DNA from: Indioceanicola sp046045995
Lineage (GTDB): Bacteria; Pseudomonadota; Alphaproteobacteria; Azospirillales; Azospirillaceae
NCBI GenBank assembly: GCA_046045995.1
Contig: JBJOKR010000197.1
Location: 1 to 8,595 of the forward strand
Direction: 5' to 3'
DNA length: 8,595 nucleotides
Part shown: positions 1-5,633 of the stretch, in pieces
Layout of the letters: each line of letters opens with the position of its first letter
Position numbering within the stretch: position 1 is the first letter of the stretch
Made by a program: the position numbers and the translations under genes
The notes under the pieces: model-generated
Seen by the model: only the letters and a program-made list of their open reading frames with translations
Database searches by the model: none
Told to the model about the DNA's origin: nothing

Positions 1-2
1 CC

Positions 3-230
3 TTCACCGCGGCGGAAGGTGTGCGGGAGGGGCTGCTGGCCGGGCTTGGCCTGGCCATCACGTCGCATTGGATGGTGGCGCCGGAGCTTGCGGCGGGCAC
101 GCTGGTCCCGGTGCTGGAGGATTGGAGCCTCCCGGCGATGGATCTCTGGGCCGTCTATCCGACAGGCAGGCTGCCCACAGCCAAGGCAAGGGCTTTCGTC
201 GCCTGGCTGGTACACCGGCTCGGGACCTGA
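3..230 (+). CDS. LysR-family transcriptional regulator, C-terminal fragment (5' end outside window)
   Basis: An open frame enters from the left edge and stops with TGA at 228-230, giving the last 75 residues of a protein. The fragment has the pattern of the end of a LysR substrate-binding domain. It reads GLLAGLGLAITSHWMV, then a stretch in which the effector lobe ends (ELAAGTLVPVLEDW), then an AVYPTGR...AKARAFVAWLVHRL tail; the 'VYP' plus 'K.RAF..WL' ending is very typical of the family. LysR proteins are homodimeric DNA-binding regulators with an N-terminal winged helix, which would lie upstream of this window. Its target is unknown. A strong terminator follows directly, so it is probably not co-transcribed with the VOC gene. 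The internal GTG at position 21 is not the real start. Confidence 0.85.
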   Translation, partial: FTAAEGVREGLLAGLGLAITSHWMVAPELAAGTLVPVLEDWSLPAMDLWAVYPTGRLPTAKARAFVAWLVHRLGT

Positions 231-274
231 CCGCCGGCCGTGATCTCCCTTCCAGGACAGGCTTCATCCTGTTC

Positions 275-311
275 GCCCCGCGGTCTTCCGGGGCCTTTTG
301 GAAGGCCTTTT
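275..311 (+). terminator. Rho-independent terminator, two overlapping hairpins
   Basis: The first hairpin has arms GCCCCG (275-280) and CGGGGC (289-294) with an 8-nt loop, followed by CTTTT. The second reuses part of the first: arms GGCCTT (292-297) and AAGGCC (302-307) with a 4-nt loop, followed by TTTT (308-311). It lies 45 bases after the LysR stop codon, in the right orientation to end that transcript. Confidence 0.75.
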
Positions 312-330
312 CCTAGGCGGACCAACCTGC

Positions 331-359
331 ATCCTGGTATGTCGTTGGCGGACCAGGAT
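331..359. repeat. Inverted repeat in the VOC gene leader
   Basis: Perfect 8-bp arms ATCCTGGT (331-338) and ACCAGGAT (352-359) flank a 13-nt loop. The structure ends 26 bases before the VOC start codon. GGCGGACCA also occurs twice as a direct repeat (316-324 and 347-355), the second copy overlapping the right arm. It could be an operator, a leader hairpin or a weak second terminator; the sequence does not decide between these. Confidence 0.4.
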
Positions 360-385
360 TTGAGCCCGCGCAACAGGACCCGCCC

Positions 386-778
386 ATGTTCACCCACACC
401 ACCGTCGGGGCCGATGATCTGCTGATCTCCGGCCGGTTCTATGATGCCGTCCTGGCGCCCCTGGGCATCCGGCGGGCGGGCCCGGTGGGGGATCGCGGGT
501 TGCTGTATCTCGCGGGGGAGCCCGGGGGGTTCCTGGTGCTGCGCCCCCTGGACGGGCAACCGGCCTGCCGGGGCAATGGCGTCACCATCGGCTTCAAGGC
601 CCCCGACCGTGCGGCGGTGGATGCCTTTCACCGGGCCGGGCTCGCCACCGGTGGGGCGGATGGGGGGACACCTTGTCTGCGTCCCTCCGGTGCGGCGATG
701 ACCTATGGCGCCTATCTGCTCGATCCCGTCGGCAACAAGATCAGCGCCTTCACCCCACCCGAAGCGCCAGGGACCTGA
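386..778 (+). CDS. VOC family (glyoxalase/bleomycin-resistance-like) protein
   Basis: This 130-residue protein has the single-module length of small VOC proteins. It opens MFTHTTVGADDL with FYDAVLAPLGI at about 18-28, the usual beta-alpha start of the fold. GVTIGFKAPDRAAVDAFHRAGL spans about 65-86 and YGAYLLDPVGNKISAF about 108-122; the 'Y.AYL.DP.GNKI' ending is diagnostic of a large VOC subfamily. VOC proteins bind metals or small ligands in a paired beta-alpha-beta-beta-beta fold. Here His4 is kept, but the residue after GNG is Thr and the final strand ends in ISAF without the usual Glu, so metal-dependent catalysis is doubtful. The ATG at 386 was chosen because it opens the conserved MFTH start and has a weak AGGA seven bases upstream. 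The gene stands alone; its substrate cannot be told. Confidence 0.85.
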   Translation: MFTHTTVGADDLLISGRFYDAVLAPLGIRRAGPVGDRGLLYLAGEPGGFLVLRPLDGQPACRGNGVTIGFKAPDRAAVDAFHRAGLATGGADGGTPCLRPSGAAMTYGAYLLDPVGNKISAFTPPEAPGT

Positions 779-834
779 GCCAAGGGCACCTGAGCCAAGG
801 GGACCCGGGGCGCAGGGGGCTTCAGGCCCGGGTC
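773..834. repeat. Short tandem repeat and GC-rich hairpin between convergent genes
   Basis: ACCTGAGCCAAGGG occurs at 773-786 and again at 788-801 (period 15); the first copy overlaps the VOC stop codon. Directly after come perfect 8-bp inverted arms GACCCGGG (802-809) and CCCGGGTC (827-834) with a 17-nt loop. There is no T tract. The VOC gene and the recombinase gene converge on this region, so the hairpin could act as a weak terminator for both. The rest of the gap, to 1010, shows no gene. Confidence 0.45.
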
Positions 835-1010
835 GCCGGGACGACCGCAGGCCATCCCTGCCCACGATCGGCGATCAGGTCGGCATTCCGCGCCGCCGCA
901 CGGCCGGTGCCGTCTGTCGGAACGGGGCGGGCGATGACCCGGCCCCCCCTGGGATGCGACCGGTCCACACGGTCTGCCCCTGGTGCGCCCCCCCGCAGCG
1001 CATCACCCCC

Positions 1011-2105
1011 TCAGGCACCGGGCCCGCCGCCCCCCTGGCGGAAGATCTTCTCCGTCACATTGTTGCGCCAGCGGTCGCGGGAGCGGAGGTAGCGCCGGGC
1101 CACCTCGGTGGATTTGTGGCGGGTCTGGCGCATGATGTCGTGCAGCTGGGCTTCCTGGTCGGCGGCGGCGGTGGCCAGGCCGGCGCGCAGGGAATGGCCG
1201 GAATAGCGGTCGGGATCCGACAGCCCGGCCCGGGCGGCGCTGTCCTTGACCAGGCGGGCGACGGCCTTGTCGGACAGGGGCCGTCCGGTGACCCGCCCAG
1301 ATTTCAGGACACCGCAGAACAGCGGATCCTCGGGGCGCAGCTGCCCGCGCAGGTCCAGCCAGGCGTCCAGGCTGCGCAAGACGCAGAGATCGGGATTGGC
1401 CGCCGCCCAGATGGCCACCGCCTCCCCCCGGCCATGCTGGTCGGTCTTGGACCGCCGGACGGCAACCTCCACCCCCCGACCCGGCAGCCGCTCGACATCG
1501 CCAACCCGCAGGGCCACCAGCTCGGACCGGCGCAGGGCGGCCCCATAGCCGATCAGCAGCATGGCGCGGTTGCGCACCCCCAGGGGGCCGTCGGGCTGTG
1601 CAGCCAGCAGATGCGGCAGGGATTCCAGCAGGATCGGGGCCGCCTGGCGCACGGGACGGCCGGCCTGGCCGCGGGCAAGCCCATCGAGGACCAGGGCGAT
1701 GCGCGGATGCTTCAGGTCCACGGGAATCCCGGCCAGCCGGTGCGCCGTGGCGATGGCGGCCAGATGCACCCGCAGGGTCGGCACCTTCAGCCGCTCCGCG
1801 GCCTTGACCAGGTAGAGCCCGATCAGCTCGGCATCACCGCTCAGCGGCGGCAGCCCAAGCTGGGCGCACCATGAGGTGTAGAGCCCCCAGGCGGAACGGT
1901 AGGCGCGCAGCGTCCCCTCCCCCCGGGCCCGCGTGGCCCAGGCGGCGGCCTGGGCCGCCAGCTCACGGATCTCCGCGGCCCGGGCCGGATCGCCGGGAAC
2001 GTCCAGCCGACCGAAGATCCCGGTCTCCACGGCGACGGACCCGGCCGGGGCGGGCCAGGCGACGGCGCCGGCGGTGGGGGGGGCGGGAGACAGGTCGTCG
2101 GGCAT
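1011..2105 (-). CDS. Tyrosine recombinase/integrase
   Basis: This is a site-specific recombinase of the lambda-integrase type that cuts and rejoins DNA through a 3'-phosphotyrosine. With the preferred start (ATG at 2105) it has 364 residues. A low-complexity Pro/Ala-rich tail is followed by a core-binding SAM-like domain at about 35-145 and a catalytic domain at about 155-355. All catalytic residues are visible: Arg192 in ALRRSEL, Lys220 in RRSKTDQHG, His304 and Arg307 in SGHSLRAG, His330 in TRHKST and Tyr339 in ARRYLRS. An in-frame ATG at 2141 would add 12 residues and overlap the upstream nuclease gene. The ATG at 2105 is favoured because GAAGG lies seven bases before it and contains part of the nuclease TGA. 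It has XerC/D-like simple architecture with no N-terminal arm-binding domain. It is probably co-transcribed with the nuclease gene. Its crossover site is unknown. Confidence 0.9.
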   Translation of the reverse strand: MPDDLSPAPPTAGAVAWPAPAGSVAVETGIFGRLDVPGDPARAAEIRELAAQAAAWATRARGEGTLRAYRSAWGLYTSWCAQLGLPPLSGDAELIGLYLVKAAERLKVPTLRVHLAAIATAHRLAGIPVDLKHPRIALVLDGLARGQAGRPVRQAAPILLESLPHLLAAQPDGPLGVRNRAMLLIGYGAALRRSELVALRVGDVERLPGRGVEVAVRRSKTDQHGRGEAVAIWAAANPDLCVLRSLDAWLDLRGQLRPEDPLFCGVLKSGRVTGRPLSDKAVARLVKDSAARAGLSDPDRYSGHSLRAGLATAAADQEAQLHDIMRQTRHKSTEVARRYLRSRDRWRNNVTEKIFRQGGGGPGA

Positions 2106-2115
2106 GGCGGGGCCT

Positions 2116-3003
2116 TCAGGTCGGGACATCGGTGCGGCCATCCTGATCCAGCGCTGCCGCCGGGATTTCGGCCTCTATCTCCTCGGCGGTCGGGAGGGCG
2201 GCTTCCAGCTCGGGCGGAAGCACATCGGTCACGGTCACGGTGTAGCCCGCCACACCGATCGGCGCCTGCATGGCCCGCAGGGCGTATTCCACCACCACCC
2301 TGTTCCGGTCGCGGCAGAGGATCAGGCCGATGGACGGGTTGTCGCCGGGCTCCCGCTCCAGGTCGTCCAGGGCGGCCAGATAGAAATTCATCTTGCCCGC
2401 ATAATCGGGCCGGAAGGCATCCATCTTCAGGTCCACCGCCACCAGGCAGCGGAGCTTGCGGTGGTAGAAGAGAATGTCCACGTACCAATCCTCCCCCCCG
2501 ACCTTGAGAGGGTGCTGGGAACCGACGAAGGCGAAGCCCTTGCCCATCTCCAGCAGGAAGTCCCGGACCTTTGTCACCAGCGCCGCCTCCACATGCCGCT
2601 CATGGGCCTCCCGGGCATAGAACAGGCGGGTATCGCGGTCGGTGATCTTGTCCAGCAGGATGGTGATGTGGCCCCAGGGCAATCGCGCAACAGGCTGTTG
2701 CGTAAAGTCATCCTCCGGCCAGGCACCGGCGAAGCTGCGCATGTAAACAAGGTTCCGGGATGACAGCCCGGTCATCTCGGGGAATTCGGCGCGCAGGTCC
2801 TGGGCCGGGCGCTCGACGACCCTGGAGCCCCAGCCTTCCCGGGATTGCCGCTCCAGGATTTCCCGGCCGATGCACCAATAGAGCTGCAGAAGCTCGGCAT
2901 TGACCGCCAGGGCCGCCTTCAGACGGGCGCTGCGGATGGCGGTCTTCAGACCGGCCAGCAAAGCCGGATAGTCGGTCGGGGCAGTGGCTGGGCGCGGCGC
3001 CAT
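2116..3003 (-). CDS. DUF1016/YhcG-family PDDEXK nuclease-like protein, apparently internally shortened
   Basis: The 295-residue product has two recognisable parts. Residues 10-130 match the DUF1016 N-terminal helical domain: AALAVNAELLQLYWCIGREI, WGSRVVERPAQDLRAEFPEM, LSSRNLVYMRSFAGAW and LPWGHITILLDKI. Residues 134-255 match the PDDEXK nuclease-like domain: FLLEMGKGFAFVGSQHPLKVGG, then DWYVDILFYHRKLRC with Asp176, then VAVDLK with Asp191 and Lys193 (usually E-L-K), then YAGKMNFYLAALDD and NPSIGLILC. The family is usually about 340-380 residues. The helical stretch that normally joins LFY.REA to the HER..E start of the nuclease (the NGWSR, LYERQG and DPY.FDFL block) is missing here, with the frame intact (see findings). 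GGGAG lies eight bases before the ATG at 3003. The catalytic residues are present, so activity is possible. DUF1016 proteins are often found near restriction or mobile loci; a defence or DNA-repair role is inference. Confidence 0.85.
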   Translation of the reverse strand: MAPRPATAPTDYPALLAGLKTAIRSARLKAALAVNAELLQLYWCIGREILERQSREGWGSRVVERPAQDLRAEFPEMTGLSSRNLVYMRSFAGAWPEDDFTQQPVARLPWGHITILLDKITDRDTRLFYAREAHERHVEAALVTKVRDFLLEMGKGFAFVGSQHPLKVGGEDWYVDILFYHRKLRCLVAVDLKMDAFRPDYAGKMNFYLAALDDLEREPGDNPSIGLILCRDRNRVVVEYALRAMQAPIGVAGYTVTVTDVLPPELEAALPTAEEIEAEIPAAALDQDGRTDVPT

Positions 3004-3051
3004 GTCTGATGCTCCCGGTGTTCATGCCATGACGCTGACCTTACCGCCATC

Positions 3052-3082
3052 ACCGTCATCGGACATGACCGTCATCGGTCAT
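3052..3082. promoter_or_regulatory. Repeated ACCGTCATCGG and 18-bp palindrome upstream of the nuclease gene
   Basis: ACCGTCATCGG occurs at 3052-3062 and 3068-3078 (period 16). The second copy is embedded in ATGACCGTCATCGGTCAT (3065-3082), which has perfect 7-bp arms around a 4-bp centre. It starts about 50-60 bases upstream of the nuclease start codon, a normal place for an operator. Confidence 0.4.
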
Positions 3083-3124
3083 CCTCATCATGGCGCCCAA
3101 AGGATGGGGAGGCAACTCGATTAT

Positions 3125-3148
3125 GTCCGAAAATCCCTCTTGTCGGAC
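3125..3148. repeat. 9-bp imperfect inverted repeat with 6-bp spacer (possible recombinase core site)
   Basis: The arms GTCCGAAAA (3125-3133) and TTGTCGGAC (3140-3148) pair with a single mismatch and flank the spacer TCCCTC. Two arms of about 9-13 bp around a spacer of about 6-8 bp is the geometry of tyrosine-recombinase crossover sites. The right arm motif TTGTCGG recurs at 3191-3197, and CCGACAA at 3272-3278. Confidence 0.3.
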
Positions 3149-3190
3149 GGCACTGGCCTGCGGACCTTCCGACCGCCCCGAACGGCGCGT

Positions 3191-3278
3191 TTGTCGGGTC
3201 TCAAAGATAGCTCTCTGCGTCTAGTAAAGTGTCTGTTTGATAGACAAGCAATGCCGTACACCCAGGCGATCCCGACAA
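3191..3278. repeat. 8-bp inverted repeat bracketing an AT-richer segment
   Basis: TTGTCGGG (3191-3198) and CCCGACAA (3271-3278) are perfect inverted copies 72 bp apart. The segment between them is AT-rich for this window and contains the candidate leftward promoter. Confidence 0.3.
3223..3251 (-). promoter_or_regulatory. Candidate leftward promoter with an inverted repeat in its spacer
   Basis: Read on the minus strand, TTGCTT (3251-3246) and TTTACT (3228-3223) are separated by 17 bp, resembling -35 and -10 boxes. The inverted repeat TGTCT (3230-3234) / AGACA (3242-3246) with a 7-nt spacer lies almost entirely between the boxes, where a repressor site would block polymerase. It would drive the nuclease and recombinase genes, with a leader of about 210 bases. 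The match to consensus is modest. Confidence 0.25.
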
Positions 3279-3357
3279 GTTGGATCAACGGATATATCCT
3301 GGGACCGCCGCCACCCTGGCCGGCCCCGTCAATCCGCTGGCACCAGGATCCCCCGCA

Positions 3358-3374
3358 ACCGATCCAGGATCGGT
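3358..3374. repeat. Near-perfect 17-bp palindrome
   Basis: ACCGATCC (3358-3365) and GGATCGGT (3367-3374) are perfect inverted arms around one central A. The compact form suggests a dimeric protein binding site or a tight hairpin. It does not overlap any recognised gene and is not followed by a T tract. Confidence 0.4.
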
Positions 3375-3409
3375 GCCGTGTCGGAACCATCGATCAAGCG
3401 CCGAACAGG

Positions 3410-3541
3410 TCACCAGGAATTGGAAGGTGCCAAGGAAGGAGGGCCGGCCCCAGGGCCATGCCCGCCTACCGCCTTCAGGCCGGTGAGGTTGAGGCCGGTG
3501 AGGTTCACATCGGTGAGGTTCAGGCCGGCGGTGACGCGCAT
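3410..3541 (-). pseudogene. Possible pentapeptide-repeat remnant or small ORF (43 codons)
   Basis: A short frame from an ATG at 3541 to a TGA at 3410-3412 encodes GLNLTDVNLTGLNLTGLKAV near its N-terminus. This fits the five-residue periodicity of pentapeptide-repeat proteins ([N]-L-T-G-[L/V]), with Leu or Val where Ala is usual. Only about four repeats are present, and the rest (Gly/Pro-rich, ending PSNSW) has no such pattern. There is no good ribosome binding site. It may be a fragment of a pentapeptide-repeat gene, or the pattern may simply reflect the underlying 15-bp DNA repeat. Confidence 0.2.
3478..3522. repeat. 15-bp tandem repeat, three copies
   Basis: The copies are GGCCGGTGAGGTTGA (3478-3492), GGCCGGTGAGGTTCA (3493-3507) and CATCGGTGAGGTTCA (3508-3522). 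A degenerate fourth begins GGCCGG at 3523. The core CGGTGAGGTT is identical in all three. The 15-bp period keeps a reading frame, consistent with a protein repeat, but iteron-like or centromere-like use is also possible. Confidence 0.7.
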
Positions 3542-3596
3542 TGCCTGGATGAACAGGGGGCGGGGCCGACCAGCACGCCGGCTCAGCGCAACCCGC

Positions 3597-3608
3597 TATG
3601 ACGTCATA
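3597..3608. promoter_or_regulatory. Palindrome TATGACGTCATA, candidate parS-like site
   Basis: This is a perfect 12-bp palindrome three bases beyond the stop codon of the left parB. Its core TGACGTCA (3599-3606) is shared with the long palindrome in the right parA leader and with a site inside the left parA. Confidence 0.4.
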
Positions 3609-3611
3609 CCA

Positions 3612-4520
3612 TCACTTTTCAGGGGTATTGATGGCATCCAGCAGCCGGTCGATCTGCGCCCGCATCTCCAGCAGCCGTGCCCGATGCTCATCCCGCTTGT
3701 AGGCCGGGGCCACGGCGGAGCGGAGTTTTGTCACCAACCCGTCAAGCGCCTTGACGCTCAGGGGTTTGGCACCCGCCTCATCGGATTGTCCCCGCTCTGC
3801 CTGGCTTCCACCCTGAACGGCCTGCCCCTCCGACTGCTCCCGGGCCCTGCGGGCGGCCACAACGGTCAGTTTCCCCGCTGCCGCCAGCTGGATCAGGGTC
3901 GTCTGCTGCCCAGGCTGCCCGACCCGGGCGATTTCAACCAGGACAGCAGCCGGTATCCGCGCCGCCTGGGCCAGATCGAGAAGATCGGCGGGGATCGTGA
4001 TGATGCGCAGGGTGGCGCTGAGGTTCGACGGGGCCATCCCCAAGGCCCTGGCGGTTGCCGCCCGGGACCACCCTGTCCTATCCATCAGCCGCTGAATGCC
4101 GCGCGCCTGTTCCACCGCGCTCAAGTCCACCCGCTGCAGGTTCTCGATCAGGGAAATCACCTCCGGACTGTCGGCTGTGGTTTCCATCGCCAGGATCGTG
4201 GACCATCCCGCCATCCGGGCCGCCCGCCACCGACGTTCCCCGGCAACAAGGGTCCAGGTGGATGGGGAACCGGCCGACTTCTTCACCAGGATCGGCTGGA
4301 GCTGACCATGATCGGCCAGGGATTCGGCAAGCGACTGAAGCTCAGCTTCCCCGAACAGCCGGCGGGGCTGCCCGGGGTCCGGCTCCACCATGTCCAGGTC
4401 AAGCTCGAACGAATGGCGGAAGCGGCTGGTGGCCGCACTGGCGAAATCCGCCTGGGCATCCTTGATGGCGGCGATCGCCCCGGTCAGCAGGCCAGTCACG
4501 GGATTCTTCCTGGACGCCAT
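3612..4520 (-). CDS. parB: ParB-family partition protein (left par operon)
   Basis: This 302-residue ParB/Spo0J-type protein is a CTP-dependent clamp that loads at parS and spreads along DNA so that ParA can segregate the replicon. The N-terminal CTP-binding domain spans about 38-130. It has the signature VEPDPGQPRRLFGEAELQSL (45-64), then LADHGQLQPILVK (68-80), the core AGERRWRAA (93-101) and ENLQRVDLSAVEQARG (126-141). A helix-turn-helix follows at about 150-172 (WSRAATARALGMAPSNLSATL), and a helical C-terminal dimerisation region at about 255-298. The start at 4520 lies two bases after the parA stop, with a perfect AGGAGG seven bases upstream inside the end of parA, so the two are co-translated. 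No clear T-tailed terminator follows. All core ParB motifs are intact. Confidence 0.95.
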   Translation of the reverse strand: MASRKNPVTGLLTGAIAAIKDAQADFASAATSRFRHSFELDLDMVEPDPGQPRRLFGEAELQSLAESLADHGQLQPILVKKSAGSPSTWTLVAGERRWRAARMAGWSTILAMETTADSPEVISLIENLQRVDLSAVEQARGIQRLMDRTGWSRAATARALGMAPSNLSATLRIITIPADLLDLAQAARIPAAVLVEIARVGQPGQQTTLIQLAAAGKLTVVAARRAREQSEGQAVQGGSQAERGQSDEAGAKPLSVKALDGLVTKLRSAVAPAYKRDEHRARLLEMRAQIDRLLDAINTPEK

Positions 4521-4522
4521 GG

Positions 4523-5566
4523 TCAGACCTCCTCGCCGACAGGCTGATAACGCGCCGGGGGCACCATGGCGATCAACGCCTGGGCCAGGCGGGCATAGAC
4601 CTCCGCCCCCGGGCTTGTCGGTGACATCTCCGCAACGATCCTCCCCTCCAGCGCCGCCCGGCCGAAGATCGCGGCATCGGGCACCGGGTCCAGCAGGGGA
4701 ACCTCCTCCAGGGCGGCGGCCAGTTGGCGCAGGACCTCCCGGTCGACGAATTTGCGCCTGTCGAACTGTGTGGGCAGCACCCCGGCGATGGCCAGTTTGG
4801 GATTGCTGCGCCGCTTCACCTTGTTGATGGTGGTCAGGATCAGACCGACACCCATGCTGTCCAGCGCTTCCGTCCGCACCGGGATCAGCACCTCATCCGC
4901 CGCAGCCAGGGCCATCCAGGTCAGGATGCCCAGGTTCGGGGGACAATCGATGACGATCAGATCGTAGGCCGTGCGCAACGGATCGATCAATCCGCGAAGC
5001 AGATTGTCCATGCCCGGCTCCCGCCGGATCTCCACCTCCGACAGTTCGATGTGTGACGTCATAACATCGAAATCGACCCTCGGCTGACCGGTTATCGGCT
5101 GATCGCCCCGGATCACAACCTTGCTGAAGGGCGCATCCTCCAGCAGATGGACCATGGTGCGGCCGGCACGATAGGCCGCCATCGCCGCCTCGGTCCCCAG
5201 GGCCCAGGAACTGGCCGATGCCTGGGGGTCCATGTCGATGACCAGGGCCTTGTACCCGCGGGCAACGGCGGCGGCGGCGAGGTTCAGCGTGGATGTCGTC
5301 TTCGCGACACCGCCCTTCTGGTTCGCCAGCGCGATCACCCGCGCCTTGCGCACCTGGGCGATGGACCGGAGGCAGGCGACGACATCCGCCGGAATGGCTT
5401 CACGGCCATTCTCCCAGCGACTGACCCGGGGTGTGTCATAGCTCCGGTCGAGGCGGCGGTTGATTTCACGGGCAAGGTTGGACTGTGAAAGCCCCGTCCG
5501 GGTGCGAAGCTGGCGAAATTCCTCGGCGGGCGAGGCTTCGACAGGATTGTCGGTGGTGGTGACCAT
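4523..5566 (-). CDS. parA: HTH-ParA partition ATPase (left par operon)
   Basis: This 347-residue deviant Walker-type ATPase moves ParB-bound DNA over the nucleoid. An XRE-type helix-turn-helix occupies about 15-68 (FRQLRTRTGLSQSNLAREI, then TPRVSRWENGREAIPADV), fused to the ParA domain at about 75-338. The deviant Walker A is KGGVAKTTS (84-92), with signature Lys84 and catalytic-loop Lys89; the usual second Gly is Ala. Walker A' is DMDPQAS (111-117) and Walker B is DLIVIDCPP (202-210). The N-terminal HTH suggests that the protein represses its own operon, as in large plasmid ParAs. ATG at 5566 is the best start; its Shine-Dalgarno (AAGGG, 11 bases away) is poor. A TGACGTCA site lies inside the gene at 5054-5061. 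Confidence 0.95.
   Translation of the reverse strand: MVTTTDNPVEASPAEEFRQLRTRTGLSQSNLAREINRRLDRSYDTPRVSRWENGREAIPADVVACLRSIAQVRKARVIALANQKGGVAKTTSTLNLAAAAVARGYKALVIDMDPQASASSWALGTEAAMAAYRAGRTMVHLLEDAPFSKVVIRGDQPITGQPRVDFDVMTSHIELSEVEIRREPGMDNLLRGLIDPLRTAYDLIVIDCPPNLGILTWMALAAADEVLIPVRTEALDSMGVGLILTTINKVKRRSNPKLAIAGVLPTQFDRRKFVDREVLRQLAAALEEVPLLDPVPDAAIFGRAALEGRIVAEMSPTSPGAEVYARLAQALIAMVPPARYQPVGEEV
5054..5061. promoter_or_regulatory. TGACGTCA site inside left parA (possible parS-like site)
   Basis: The 8-bp palindrome is embedded in GTGTGACGTCA (5051-5061), an 11-bp exact match to part of the long palindrome at 6380-6401. Further arms TTCGATGT (5045-5052) and ACATCGAA (5064-5071) are perfect inverted copies, but their centre is offset by half a base from that of the core. 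It encodes the Met-Thr-Ser-His stretch of ParA, so coding constraint could also explain it. Confidence 0.3.
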
Positions 5567-5604
5567 CGGCGAAGGGGCCCTTGGACTGGAATGCCAACGG
5601 CTTC

Positions 5605-5633
5605 ATCTTGGGGCAACGGGCTGGGGGCGTCAA
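5605..5633 (-). promoter_or_regulatory. Candidate promoter of the left parAB operon
   Basis: On the minus strand, TTGACG (5633-5628) and CAAGAT (5610-5605) are spaced 17 bp apart and match sigma70-type -35 and -10 boxes. Transcription would start about 30 bases upstream of the parA ATG. The -35 box lies inside one arm of the inverted repeat at 5625-5659, so a factor binding there would control this promoter. Confidence 0.45.

Larger units (their letters stand above)
3004..3611. other. 608-bp region without a convincing intact gene; palindrome-rich, possible cis-acting site
   Basis: No frame here reads like an intact protein. Between about 3120 and 3300 the sequence is visibly richer in A and T than the genes around it. 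The block holds at least six inverted repeats or palindromes and one 15-bp tandem repeat, listed separately. Such density fits a recombination site, centromere, origin or regulatory region. It lies between the nuclease/recombinase unit and the left parAB operon, both of which point leftwards. Confidence 0.5.

Noticed and set aside
345..372. tRNA 3'-end-like sequence on the minus strand (GCTCAAATCC with CCGCCA)
   Set aside because: The T stem has a mismatch and a G-U pair, the T of the loop is C, and no matching 5' acceptor strand lies about 70 bases upstream; it is explained by the hairpin 331-359.
155..865. 236-codon minus-strand frame opposite the VOC gene
   Set aside because: It is a shadow frame with low-complexity composition, running across a terminator and two intergenic regions.
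705..1874. 389-codon open frame on the plus strand opposite the recombinase
   Set aside because: It mirrors the recombinase gene; that gene has all catalytic residues while this frame has no recognisable motif.
1933..2763. 276-codon plus-strand frame opposite the nuclease
   Set aside because: It is the antisense shadow of the DUF1016 gene.
3478..3537. CRISPR array or classical iterons
   Set aside because: The repeats are directly adjacent with no spacers, which excludes CRISPR; at 15 bp with no rep gene nearby, iterons cannot be supported.
2984..3601. 205-codon plus-strand frame over the palindrome-rich block
   Set aside because: Its composition is unlike a protein, it has no motif, and it runs through many palindromes; the only patterned part is the 15-bp repeat.
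3237..4547. 436-codon open frame on the plus strand opposite left parB
   Set aside because: It lies mostly antisense to parB, is Pro/Gly/Arg-rich, and has no domain or ribosome binding site.
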